NCBI GenBank assembly: GCA_004524385.1
Contig: SDNM01000101.1
Span: forward strand, 1 to 6,146
DNA length: 6,146 bases
Origin: Promethearchaeota archaeon
Lineage (GTDB): Archaea > Asgardarchaeota > Lokiarchaeia > Sigyniarchaeales > SOKP01
Direction: 5' to 3'
The position numbers and the translations under genes are program-made. Of this stretch, positions 1 to 5,623 are shown piece by piece. The number at the start of each line of letters is the position of its first letter. The stretch's first letter is position 1. Under the pieces are notes generated by a model, which saw only the letters and a list, made by a program, of their open reading frames with translations, made no database searches and had not been told where the DNA came from.

Positions 1-156
1 CTCTATTGGCTCCAAAAGAGGGCCCTCAAATTCTTCATAACAATAAATATCTGCAATTTCCTCTATAATGCTCTTTATCCAATTTACTTCCCTTAAGTCA
101 GTCGGGTAGAAATCCCCCATGCCCCTTAAAGGCTCCTTAGAAAATTTCTTGGACAT
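1..156 (-). CDS. hisS: Histidine--tRNA ligase, N-terminal fragment (runs off the left edge)
   Basis: Class II aminoacyl-tRNA synthetase that charges tRNA-His with histidine in the cytoplasm. Only the first 52 codons are in the window, from an ATG at 156-154 reading leftwards with no stop. The visible part has the hallmark N-terminus of the family: an RGMGDFYP segment at residues 11-18 (compare RGTRDF in many homologues and RGMNDY in E. coli), an amphipathic helix at about 21-38, then YEEFEGPLLEPIE at 40-52, which is the class II motif 1 region where the helix leads into the strand ending in P-x-L-E-P. Just upstream of the start is GAAGTGAT (minus strand), one mismatch from the GAGGTGAT anti-16S core, with short spacing; it is the only start in the window with a recognisable ribosome binding site. 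It lies 91 bases downstream of the nitroreductase on the same strand. ATP phosphoribosyltransferase regulatory subunit HisZ is a related alternative, but less likely in this context. Confidence 0.85.
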   Translation of the reverse strand, partial: MSKKFSKEPLRGMGDFYPTDLREVNWIKSIIEEIADIYCYEEFEGPLLEPIE

Positions 157-176
157 TCAATCACTTCTACTCAGTC

Positions 177-185
177 TATATATTT
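177..185 (-). promoter_or_regulatory. TATA-like box upstream of hisS
   Basis: On the minus strand the bases read AAATATATA, centred about 25 bases before the hisS ATG. This is near the distance expected for an archaeal TATA box serving a very short leader. A run of six T (minus strand, 194-189) lies just upstream and could end transcripts from the nitroreductase. The region is generally AT-rich, so a chance match is quite possible, and the weak ribosome binding site before hisS argues for some leader. Confidence 0.25.
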
Positions 186-247
186 GTTAAAAAACATCAA
201 AACAAATATCATTTTCTATTTCTTCTTTAATAACTTATAAGGTATAT

Positions 248-745
248 CTATTGAAAACTGTCATTAACAAATAATTCATCCAATGACTTACGTGCTCTAG
301 CAGGAGGGTCTTGACCAGGAACGCCAACTGGCAATATGGCAACTACTTCCCAATCCTTTGGAACTTTTAACAATTCTCTGAGCTCATCTCTCTTAATTGC
401 TCCCATCCAGCAAGATCCCAAACCTAATTCCGCTGCTTGTAAAGCCATGTGTTGAACTACTATTCCAATATCCACTTTATAAAAATAATCAGCTTCTTTT
501 TTATTTCCTAATGCTACAAAAATCACGGCTGCTTTCTCTATGAAACGCTGTGGTACAGCTTTTTTTCTCAATACCTTCTTGAATTCATCATTTTTTATTA
601 CAATGAATTTATAAGGTTGCTTATTAGATGCAGATGGAGCGATTTGGGCAGCTTCCATAATTAATTTGATCTGATCCTCTTTAATTGGCTCGCCTGTAAA
701 CTTGCGAATGCTCTTTCTCTTTTCAAATATTTCTCTTAAATTCAT
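248..745 (-). CDS. Nitroreductase-family FMN oxidoreductase, short form
   Basis: 165-residue member of the nitroreductase superfamily: FMN-dependent, usually homodimeric, cytoplasmic enzymes that use NAD(P)H to reduce nitro compounds, quinones or other acceptors. Family marks are clear: KRKSIRKF at residues 9-16 (phosphate-binding arginines of the FMN site), APSASNKQP at 36-44 (flavin/substrate loop), DIGIVVQHMALQAAELGLGSCWMG at 92-115 (dimer-interface helix and flavin contact), and ILPVGVPGQ followed by ARKSLDELF at 137-159 (second flavin-binding segment and conserved C-terminal tail). The length suits the small NfsA/NfsB-like archaeal and clostridial forms. The ATG at 745 gives the usual N-terminus. 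The frame stays open upstream without ATG, GTG or TTG, and a GAGGAG at 784-779 is about 34 bases from the ATG, too far to serve it. The true substrate cannot be told from sequence, and there is no clear functional tie to the sulfatase block that diverges from it. Confidence 0.93.
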   Translation of the reverse strand: MNLREIFEKRKSIRKFTGEPIKEDQIKLIMEAAQIAPSASNKQPYKFIVIKNDEFKKVLRKKAVPQRFIEKAAVIFVALGNKKEADYFYKVDIGIVVQHMALQAAELGLGSCWMGAIKRDELRELLKVPKDWEVVAILPVGVPGQDPPARARKSLDELFVNDSFQ

Positions 746-799
746 ATTTTTTTTAAGGTTCTCAAAGTTTTTAATTTTCTCCTCTTTTTCATCTATATC
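746..799. promoter_or_regulatory. Divergent intergenic region between nitroreductase and EamA transporter
   Basis: The 54 bases between the two opposed starts must hold at least part of the promoters for both directions. The plus strand is strongly T-rich here and has no Shine-Dalgarno sequence before the TTG of the transporter. On the minus strand a TATA-like AAAATATATCC sits at 825-815, inside the 5' end of the transporter gene and about 75 bases before the nitroreductase ATG; it would give a leader of about 45-50 bases. The assignment rests on arrangement and weak boxes only. Confidence 0.35.
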
Positions 800-1765
800 T
801 TGGAAAAAAAAAAAGGATATATTTTCGGCATTATTTGTGGATTTTTAATTGGTATACAACCAATAATAATAATAGCAAGACCGAACATTCTAAATCCTTA
901 TATATTCGCAGCTACATCGTTCTTAATTGTTAGTATTGTGTTCCTGCCATTAATGATAATGGAGAGAAAGAATCTTAAAGCAAAATACGAAAATGGGCTA
1001 TTAACTCAAGATCAGAGTGAATCTCTTTTAAACGGTTGGAAAAAAAATAAAAAGTTTTTAATATATTTAGGAGTTTTATTTGGTCTTGGACGTATTTTTT
1101 ACTTCATAGGATTTGAATTAGCAGGGGCAATTAATGGTTCATTAGCTACAAAAACAAGGATAATATTCGCATTATTTCTTGGTTATTTGTTTTTAAATGA
1201 GAAAATTTCAAAAAAACAAATAGTTTTTTCAAGTTTGTTGCTTTTTGGTCTTTTTTTAGCTGTAACTGAGTTCAATGTGGATGTATCTGAGTTTAATGCC
1301 GAAATAATACTTGGAGTAATAATTTTAGTAATTGTATGTGGTTTATGGACTTTAGCTCATACTCAAACCAAACCTATTATTGATAGTAAAGAAGCTACAC
1401 CAGTTTCAATAGTTTTTATAAGAAGCATTATAGGAGCAATAGTTTTATTTTCTACATACATATTGTTTTTTCCCTTTCAAGTAAATCTTTTTTACGATCC
1501 TGTTAATATATTCTATTTTATAGCCATTGGATTTGTTCAAGGATTAGGTTTATTTTGTTGGTATAAAACGATTTCATACATGGAGTTCTCAAAAGCTACA
1601 ATACTTGTCGCTCCGACGCCAATTATTACAGCTTTATTTGCTTATTTTATATTAGGAGATCCTTTTACAATTTTTCACTTAATTGGAACTATTATAGTAA
1701 TCTTTTCAATAATTATGATTGTAAGAGAAAGACAGAGTGATGATAAACTGTATGAAATAAATTAA
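800..1765 (+). CDS. EamA/DMT-superfamily transporter, ten predicted membrane helices
   Basis: 321-residue integral membrane protein of the drug/metabolite transporter superfamily, with two EamA-type repeats. Hydrophobic segments by eye: about 7-25, 33-54, 86-104, 107-131, 140-156, 168-186, 202-224, 235-256, 266-285 and 290-308. The first repeat ends in the usual pattern of a helix rich in small residues followed by FLNEKIS (131-137); the second ends ATILVAPTPIITALF... then LGDPF (285-289), the paralogous position. A charged loop of about 31 residues (55-85) between helices 2 and 3 is longer than usual. Start: TTG at 800; no ATG, GTG or better start exists between the in-frame stop at 737-739 and this codon, and a later ATG at 953 would remove the first two helices. 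The start is directly followed by a run of eleven A (804-814). It is 50 bases from the maturase gene and likely co-transcribed with it. Family members carry amino acids, metabolites, sugars or nucleotide sugars; substrate unknown, though context suggests an organosulfate or its product. Confidence 0.85.
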   Translation: MEKKKGYIFGIICGFLIGIQPIIIIARPNILNPYIFAATSFLIVSIVFLPLMIMERKNLKAKYENGLLTQDQSESLLNGWKKNKKFLIYLGVLFGLGRIFYFIGFELAGAINGSLATKTRIIFALFLGYLFLNEKISKKQIVFSSLLLFGLFLAVTEFNVDVSEFNAEIILGVIILVIVCGLWTLAHTQTKPIIDSKEATPVSIVFIRSIIGAIVLFSTYILFFPFQVNLFYDPVNIFYFIAIGFVQGLGLFCWYKTISYMEFSKATILVAPTPIITALFAYFILGDPFTIFHLIGTIIVIFSIIMIVRERQSDDKLYEIN

Positions 1766-1815
1766 ATATGAAAAAAAAATTAATTAAAAATTAAAATAAT
1801 TATTATAATAATACA
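1766..1815 (+). promoter_or_regulatory. A/T-only spacer before the maturase gene
   Basis: Of 50 bases, all but a single G (in an isolated ATG at 1768-1770) and a single C (1814) are A or T. It contains TATA-like stretches (TTATTATAATAAT at about 1800-1812) very near the TTG start. It may be a promoter for a leaderless transcript or simply an operon spacer; sequence alone does not decide. Confidence 0.2.
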
Positions 1816-2937
1816 TTGAAACCTTTTTCCCTATTGATAAAACCCGCTTCAGCAGATTGTAATCTCAGATGTAAATATTGTTTTTATATAGACCATTTAG
1901 AAGAGGGAAAAAATGCCCCTCGCATGTCTGATGAGATATTAGAAATTTTGATAAAAAGCTATATGAGCACAAATCAATATAATAACTATTCTTTTGGATG
2001 GCAAGGAGGGGAACCTACATTAATGGGATTAAAATTCTTTGAAAAGGTTATAGAATTCCAAAAAAAATACGGCCCTCCTGGTGCTGCTGTAAGTAATGGC
2101 CTTCAGACAAATGGGACGTTAATTACGGAAGAAATGGCTAAATTTTTTGGAAAATATAAATTCCTTCTTGGAGTGAGTCTAGATGGACCTCCATATCTTC
2201 ACGATTATTACAGAAAAACTCTCGGCCAGACACCAACTCATTCTTTAGTTATGCGTGGTATTGAAATTCTAAAAAAACATAATGTAGAGTATAACATCTT
2301 AATTTTAGTTAATAATAAAACTGTAAAGAAAGCAAGGGAAATATATCAATATATGAAGTCACAAGGTTTTTTCTATCATCAATATATCCCTTGTGTTGAA
2401 TTTGATAACAATAATAAACCTCATAGCTATTCCATAACGGGAAAAGAATGGGGAACTTTTCTATGCGAATTATTTGACGAATGGATAAAGGAGGACATGT
2501 ATAAGATTTCTATCCGTTTATTTGATTCAATTTTGGAGTATTTAGTATATGGAAGGTATAATGTTTGCTTCATGAATAATAATTGTTGTCAGTATTTTGT
2601 TGTTGAATACGATGGTAATGTTTATCCATGCGATTTTTTTGTTCGCAAAGATCTTTTGCTTGGAAATCTGAAAACAGGTACTTGGGATGATTTTTTACAA
2701 TCTCCCGTATATCTTCGCTTTGGACGCCAAAAAGCTAATTGGAATGAATATTGTAATAACTGTAATTATTTAAATCTATGTCATGGAGATTGCCAAAAGA
2801 TGCGCTTAGGAGGATCAGGAAGTCCAGCAACTCTTAGCGTTCTATGTAAAGGTTGGAGGATGTTTTATAAATATACTCTCAACAAATTCAAAAGAATTGC
2901 GCAGCAAATTAGAACTGAACGCAATATTAATTTTTAA
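1816..2937 (+). CDS. Anaerobic sulfatase-maturating enzyme (radical SAM/SPASM formylglycine-generating)
   Basis: 373-residue cytoplasmic iron-sulfur enzyme that oxidises the active-site Cys (or Ser) of sulfatases to C-alpha-formylglycine using S-adenosylmethionine and no oxygen. The radical SAM cluster motif CxxxCxxC is C15, C19 and C22, followed by the aromatic F23. WQGGEPTL (62-69) is the SAM-binding GGEP segment. The C-terminal SPASM-type domain has C251, C257, C272, C313, C316, C322, C326 and C344, ligands for two auxiliary [4Fe-4S] clusters; D273, right after C272 in YPCDFFV, corresponds to the catalytic base (Asp277) of the Clostridium perfringens enzyme as I recall it. The recalled cysteine positions of that enzyme (255, 261, 276, 317, 320, 326, 330, 348) all differ from these by exactly four, so nothing is missing. 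Start is TTG at 1816, giving KPFSLLIKPAS, the standard N-terminus; an in-frame stop at 1792-1794 and no ATG between exclude a longer form. No Shine-Dalgarno. Its neighbours downstream are its expected substrates. Confidence 0.96.
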   Translation: MKPFSLLIKPASADCNLRCKYCFYIDHLEEGKNAPRMSDEILEILIKSYMSTNQYNNYSFGWQGGEPTLMGLKFFEKVIEFQKKYGPPGAAVSNGLQTNGTLITEEMAKFFGKYKFLLGVSLDGPPYLHDYYRKTLGQTPTHSLVMRGIEILKKHNVEYNILILVNNKTVKKAREIYQYMKSQGFFYHQYIPCVEFDNNNKPHSYSITGKEWGTFLCELFDEWIKEDMYKISIRLFDSILEYLVYGRYNVCFMNNNCCQYFVVEYDGNVYPCDFFVRKDLLLGNLKTGTWDDFLQSPVYLRFGRQKANWNEYCNNCNYLNLCHGDCQKMRLGGSGSPATLSVLCKGWRMFYKYTLNKFKRIAQQIRTERNINF

Positions 2938-3047
2938 AATATAAAGATAGTTGTATGAAATAATAAATTTAAATTCAATTTTAATTATATTATGATATAT
3001 TAAAGAATTAGGAATAGTATAATTTTTATTTAAAAAAGTTGATTAAA
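2938..3047 (+). promoter_or_regulatory. AT-rich spacer upstream of first sulfatase, possible promoter
   Basis: The 110 bases are almost entirely A and T with several TATA-like stretches, among them GATATATTAAAG at about 2994-3005 and AGTATAATTTTTA at about 3016-3028. The last 16 bases before the ATG (3032-3047) match those before the second sulfatase at 15 of 16 positions, after which the two upstream regions share nothing visible. No Shine-Dalgarno sequence. The transcript may also continue from the maturase gene. Confidence 0.3.
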
Positions 3048-3554
3048 ATGACTGGAAAAGAAATTTTTAAAGGAAAGATCGGTCGCACACTTGAGGAATC
3101 AGAACCTTGGTGGCCGACACCGAAGCGACTTGGCGATGGAAGTCCAAATGTAATCGTGATCTTGCTTGACGATACTGGATTTTCGCATTTTGGTTGCTTT
3201 GGTTCTTCCATTGACACTCCAAACATTGACAAGCTCGCCTATGGGGGTTTGCGATATACAAATTTCCACACCACGGCATTATGCTCCCCGACGAGGGCTT
3301 GCTTGTTAACTGGGCGTAATCATCACACCGTTGGAATGCGGGGACTCTCAAATATGATTTCTGGATTCCCTAACCTACGTGGTTCCATTTCAAAACACGC
3401 AGCGACTCTTGGAGAAATCTTGCAAGAAGAAGGCTATACCACATTAATGACAGGAAAATGGCATCTTACTCCAATGGAGGAAGCAACGATGGGAGGACCC
3501 TTTGATAGTTGGCCTCTCAGGAGAGGATTTGATCGGTATTATGGTTTCATGCAA
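3032..3554 (+). repeat. Direct repeat, first copy (tandem sulfatase duplication)
   Basis: This segment aligns without gaps to 5624-6146 at a constant offset of 2592 bases. Similarity begins abruptly with the run of six A sixteen bases before the sulfatase ATG and continues to the window edge. It marks a tandem gene duplication, with the repeat unit equal to the sulfatase gene plus one intergenic region. The right-hand boundary lies beyond the window. Confidence 0.9.
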
Positions 3555-5366
3555 GGAGAGACCGATCAGTTCTACCCTGAATTAACTTACGATAATCACC
3601 CCGTTGATCCTCCGTATGGGCCTGAAGATGGATATCATGTTAGTGAAGATCTCGTTGATCGTTCCATGGAGTTCATCCGGGATCTAAAATCCATACGACC
3701 TGACAAACCTTTCTTTTTATATTTAGCCTTTGGCGCGACTCACGCTCCACATCAATCTCCACTAGAGTATCGGCAAAAATATCGAGGGAAATTTGACGCT
3801 GGTTGGGATATCACGCGAGAGGAATGGTACAAAAGACAACTCGAAATGGGCGTCATACCTCCTGAAACTGAGCTGGCTCCACGTAATAAAGGTGTGCAAG
3901 CATGGGATGAATTATCTGAAAACCAAAAAAGATTCGCATGTCGATTGCAAGAAGCATTCGCAGCTTTTCTTGATCATACAGATCATCAAATAGGACGATT
4001 AATCTCGTTCCTTGAAGAAATCGATGAAAAAGAGAACACGTTAATCATGTTGTTTTCTGACAATGGAGCGAGTCAAGAGGGCGGTCAAGAAGGAATGATG
4101 GATGTATTGAGATATTTTAATGCAAGGTCAACAAATGTAGACAAAATTCAAGATCGCTTAGATGATATTGGCGGACCAAATAGTTCCTCAAATTATCCAT
4201 GGGGATGGGCCCAAGTGGGCAATACTCCACTCAAATGGTACAAAATGAACACACACGGCGGCGGCGTTCGAGATCCTTTAATCATGCATTGGCCAAAAAG
4301 AATTAAAGATAAAGGCGGGATCCGTAATCAATTTCACCATGTAACCGATATCGTTCCGACCATCTTAGAACTTCTTGATATAGAACCCGCTCCATCTTAT
4401 AAAGGATATGATCAGATCCCAATATCTGGAACATCAATGGTTTATACCTTCGATGAACCTGAAGAAAAGACTCGTAAGCACATTCAATATTTTGAAATGT
4501 TTGGTCACAGGGGTATTGTACACGATGGTTGGAAAGCCGTTACTCATCACATTAAGGGGCACCCATTTGATGTGAGAGAATGGGAGCTATATCATTTAGA
4601 CGAAGATTTTTCTGAATGCCATAATCTCGCCTCAGAGAAGCCTGAAAAACTAAAAGACATGATTGATCTATGGTGGGCGGAGGCTGGGCGCTATGATGTG
4701 CTACCGCTTGATGATAGGCTCCTTGAATTATTTGGAAGTCGATATCAACCTGGATCAGTACATGCAAATCGTCATTATGTTTATTATCCCCCTATGAGCC
4801 ACATACCAGCAGATGCAGCTCCACAAATGGGTGGTTGTACATGGACAATGGATGTAGAAATCCAACGAGCTAGTGATACCGACGAAGGTGTTCTTCTTTC
4901 TTTAGGTACGATGAATGGAGGATTTACGTTTTACATCAAAGATTCTCATTTGGTTTTTGATTTTAACATGTTCATGGAGCATCATGTAGTACGTTCTGAT
5001 ATAACGGTACCTACTGGAGAATCCACGGTTCGCGCTCATTTCGTAAGGAAAAAAAGAAAAGGAACACTGACTCTTTCAATAAATGGAAAAGAGTGTGGTT
5101 CAATCCCAATTCCATACATTCTTTATATTTTCTCTTCCACAGGTATGGACATCGGAAAAGATACGCTTTCCCCGATTACTAACGACTATAAAGGTCCCTT
5201 TGAATTTTCCGGGGATATTCGTCGCATAATTATCGATGTTCCAGAATACAAAGGACCTTATACGTCACTGGATATTTTTGCGGGAAGAGCTTCAGGGGAA
5301 AAGCTGAAAGGGGATAGACGTAAGCGCGCTGAGGCATATTATCGGTCAGAAATGTCCAAGCAGTAA
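3048..5366 (+). CDS. Cys-type sulfatase, PAS/AtsA-like with C-terminal beta domain (first copy)
   Basis: 772-residue alkaline-phosphatase-fold sulfatase that hydrolyses sulfate esters. The formylglycine site is C79 in LCSPTR (78-83), a CxPxR motif. Residues matching those recalled for Pseudomonas aeruginosa arylsulfatase: metal ligands D41, D42, D338, N339; R83; K137 and H139 in GKWHL; H232 in THAPH; K396 in TPLKWYK. Offsets from PAS numbering step smoothly (28, 24, 21), so the whole active site is intact. The catalytic domain spans about 34-500, with GCYG/GCFG-type and GRNHH segments typical of this subgroup; residues about 598-735 form a beta-rich lectin-like (LamG-like) tail seen in longer members; PAS itself is 536 residues. 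No signal peptide or membrane helix: cytoplasmic. The ATG at 3048 is preferred over the in-frame TTG at 3039, although both are kept in the second copy. GC content is clearly above that of the two preceding genes. The natural substrate is unknown; arylsulfatase activity is only the family default. Confidence 0.95.
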   Translation: MTGKEIFKGKIGRTLEESEPWWPTPKRLGDGSPNVIVILLDDTGFSHFGCFGSSIDTPNIDKLAYGGLRYTNFHTTALCSPTRACLLTGRNHHTVGMRGLSNMISGFPNLRGSISKHAATLGEILQEEGYTTLMTGKWHLTPMEEATMGGPFDSWPLRRGFDRYYGFMQGETDQFYPELTYDNHPVDPPYGPEDGYHVSEDLVDRSMEFIRDLKSIRPDKPFFLYLAFGATHAPHQSPLEYRQKYRGKFDAGWDITREEWYKRQLEMGVIPPETELAPRNKGVQAWDELSENQKRFACRLQEAFAAFLDHTDHQIGRLISFLEEIDEKENTLIMLFSDNGASQEGGQEGMMDVLRYFNARSTNVDKIQDRLDDIGGPNSSSNYPWGWAQVGNTPLKWYKMNTHGGGVRDPLIMHWPKRIKDKGGIRNQFHHVTDIVPTILELLDIEPAPSYKGYDQIPISGTSMVYTFDEPEEKTRKHIQYFEMFGHRGIVHDGWKAVTHHIKGHPFDVREWELYHLDEDFSECHNLASEKPEKLKDMIDLWWAEAGRYDVLPLDDRLLELFGSRYQPGSVHANRHYVYYPPMSHIPADAAPQMGGCTWTMDVEIQRASDTDEGVLLSLGTMNGGFTFYIKDSHLVFDFNMFMEHHVVRSDITVPTGESTVRAHFVRKKRKGTLTLSINGKECGSIPIPYILYIFSSTGMDIGKDTLSPITNDYKGPFEFSGDIRRIIIDVPEYKGPYTSLDIFAGRASGEKLKGDRRKRAEAYYRSEMSKQ

Positions 5367-5402
5367 ATTCTTATAACAGCGGCTCTATCTTTATATATTT
5401 CC

Positions 5403-5441
5403 TTTTTTTAATAATTTTATTTAAAGGATAGTCCTATTTTT
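5403..5441 (+). terminator. T-rich putative terminator after first sulfatase
   Basis: A run of seven T (5403-5409), 37 bases after the stop codon, is followed by a small hairpin AGGA-TAG-TCCT (5425-5435) and then ATTTTT (5436-5441). Archaeal termination commonly uses such T-runs; the four-base-pair stem is too weak to be a convincing bacterial-type terminator by itself. Confidence 0.4.
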
Positions 5442-5460
5442 CTATAAAATTTTATATCCC

Positions 5461-5527
5461 AGAAGGATTAATTAGTAGAAAAGTCGAAATTTCTTTTAAA
5501 AAATCCCTTCTTTCCCCGTTTTTACTC
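5461..5527 (+). terminator. Imperfect stem-loop followed by T-run
   Basis: AGAAGGATT (5461-5469) can pair with AATCCCTTCT (5502-5511) with one bulged base, and an inner AGAAA (5477-5481) with TTTCT (5490-5494). After the 3' arm comes TTTCCCCGTTTTT. The fold could be a second termination signal or a structured RNA element; the inner loop region is unpaired over much of its length, so confidence is low. Confidence 0.25.
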
Positions 5528-5543
5528 ATTTTATTAATATTGG

Positions 5544-5594
5544 AAGGATTTTATTTAGACTTTACACTACTGGTAACCACTAAGAGTAATCCTT
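5544..5594. promoter_or_regulatory. Interrupted inverted repeat, possible operator for second sulfatase
   Basis: Arms AAGGATT-N5-TAG (5544-5558) and CTA-N5-AATCCTT (5580-5594) mirror each other at all ten specified positions and enclose 21 bases, which end in the small palindrome TGGTAACCA (5571-5579). The right arm abuts the TATA-like box before the second sulfatase, where a dimeric regulator would block or aid initiation. Nothing similar was seen before the first sulfatase. AT-rich DNA yields such repeats by chance, so this is tentative. Confidence 0.25.
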
Positions 5595-5601
5595 AAATAA
5601 T
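5592..5601 (+). promoter_or_regulatory. TATA-like box upstream of second sulfatase
   Basis: CTTAAATAAT centred about 43 bases before the ATG resembles an archaeal TATA box. Initiation about 25 bases downstream would give a leader of around 18 bases. The remainder of the 273-base gap (5367-5639) contains no open frame I would call a gene. Confidence 0.3.
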
Positions 5602-5623
5602 AGTAAATGATAATAATCTCAAC

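Noticed and set aside
1..52. Unusual RGMGD instead of RGTRD in the histidyl-tRNA synthetase as a sign of degeneration
   Set aside because: E. coli HisRS has RGMND at this place, so variation here is tolerated and the gene gives no sign of decay.
746..800. Possible longer nitroreductase starting at an ATT behind GAGGAG (784-779, minus strand)
   Set aside because: The frame is open and the spacing would fit, but ATT starts are very rare and the family N-terminus fits the ATG at 745.
1768..1794. Tiny ATG frame of eight codons, mostly lysine, between transporter and maturase
   Set aside because: Low-complexity AT sequence; no ribosome binding site and no sign of leader-peptide control.
2938..3031. 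AT-rich palindromic stretches (AAATTTAAATT and similar) as operator or mobile-element ends
   Set aside because: They are low-complexity sequence in a nearly pure A/T spacer; no target duplication or transposase was seen.
3039..3047. TTG at 3039 as a longer start for the first sulfatase
   Set aside because: The ATG three codons later is a stronger start. Although the TTG is kept in copy two (5631), that whole stretch is part of the duplication, so its conservation is not independent evidence.
3026..3351. Minus-strand open frames of 68 and 94 codons opposite the 5' end of the first sulfatase
   Set aside because: They lie wholly or mostly opposite a clearly conserved coding region, have no family features, and are explained as antisense shadows of the sulfatase frame.
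3793..3993. Plus-strand 66-codon open frame within the first sulfatase
   Set aside because: It overlaps the sulfatase in another frame, has no start signal, and encodes nothing recognisable.
4552..4767. Minus-strand 71-codon open frame within the first sulfatase
   Set aside because: Antisense to conserved sulfatase sequence, no recognisable motif and no promoter-like context.
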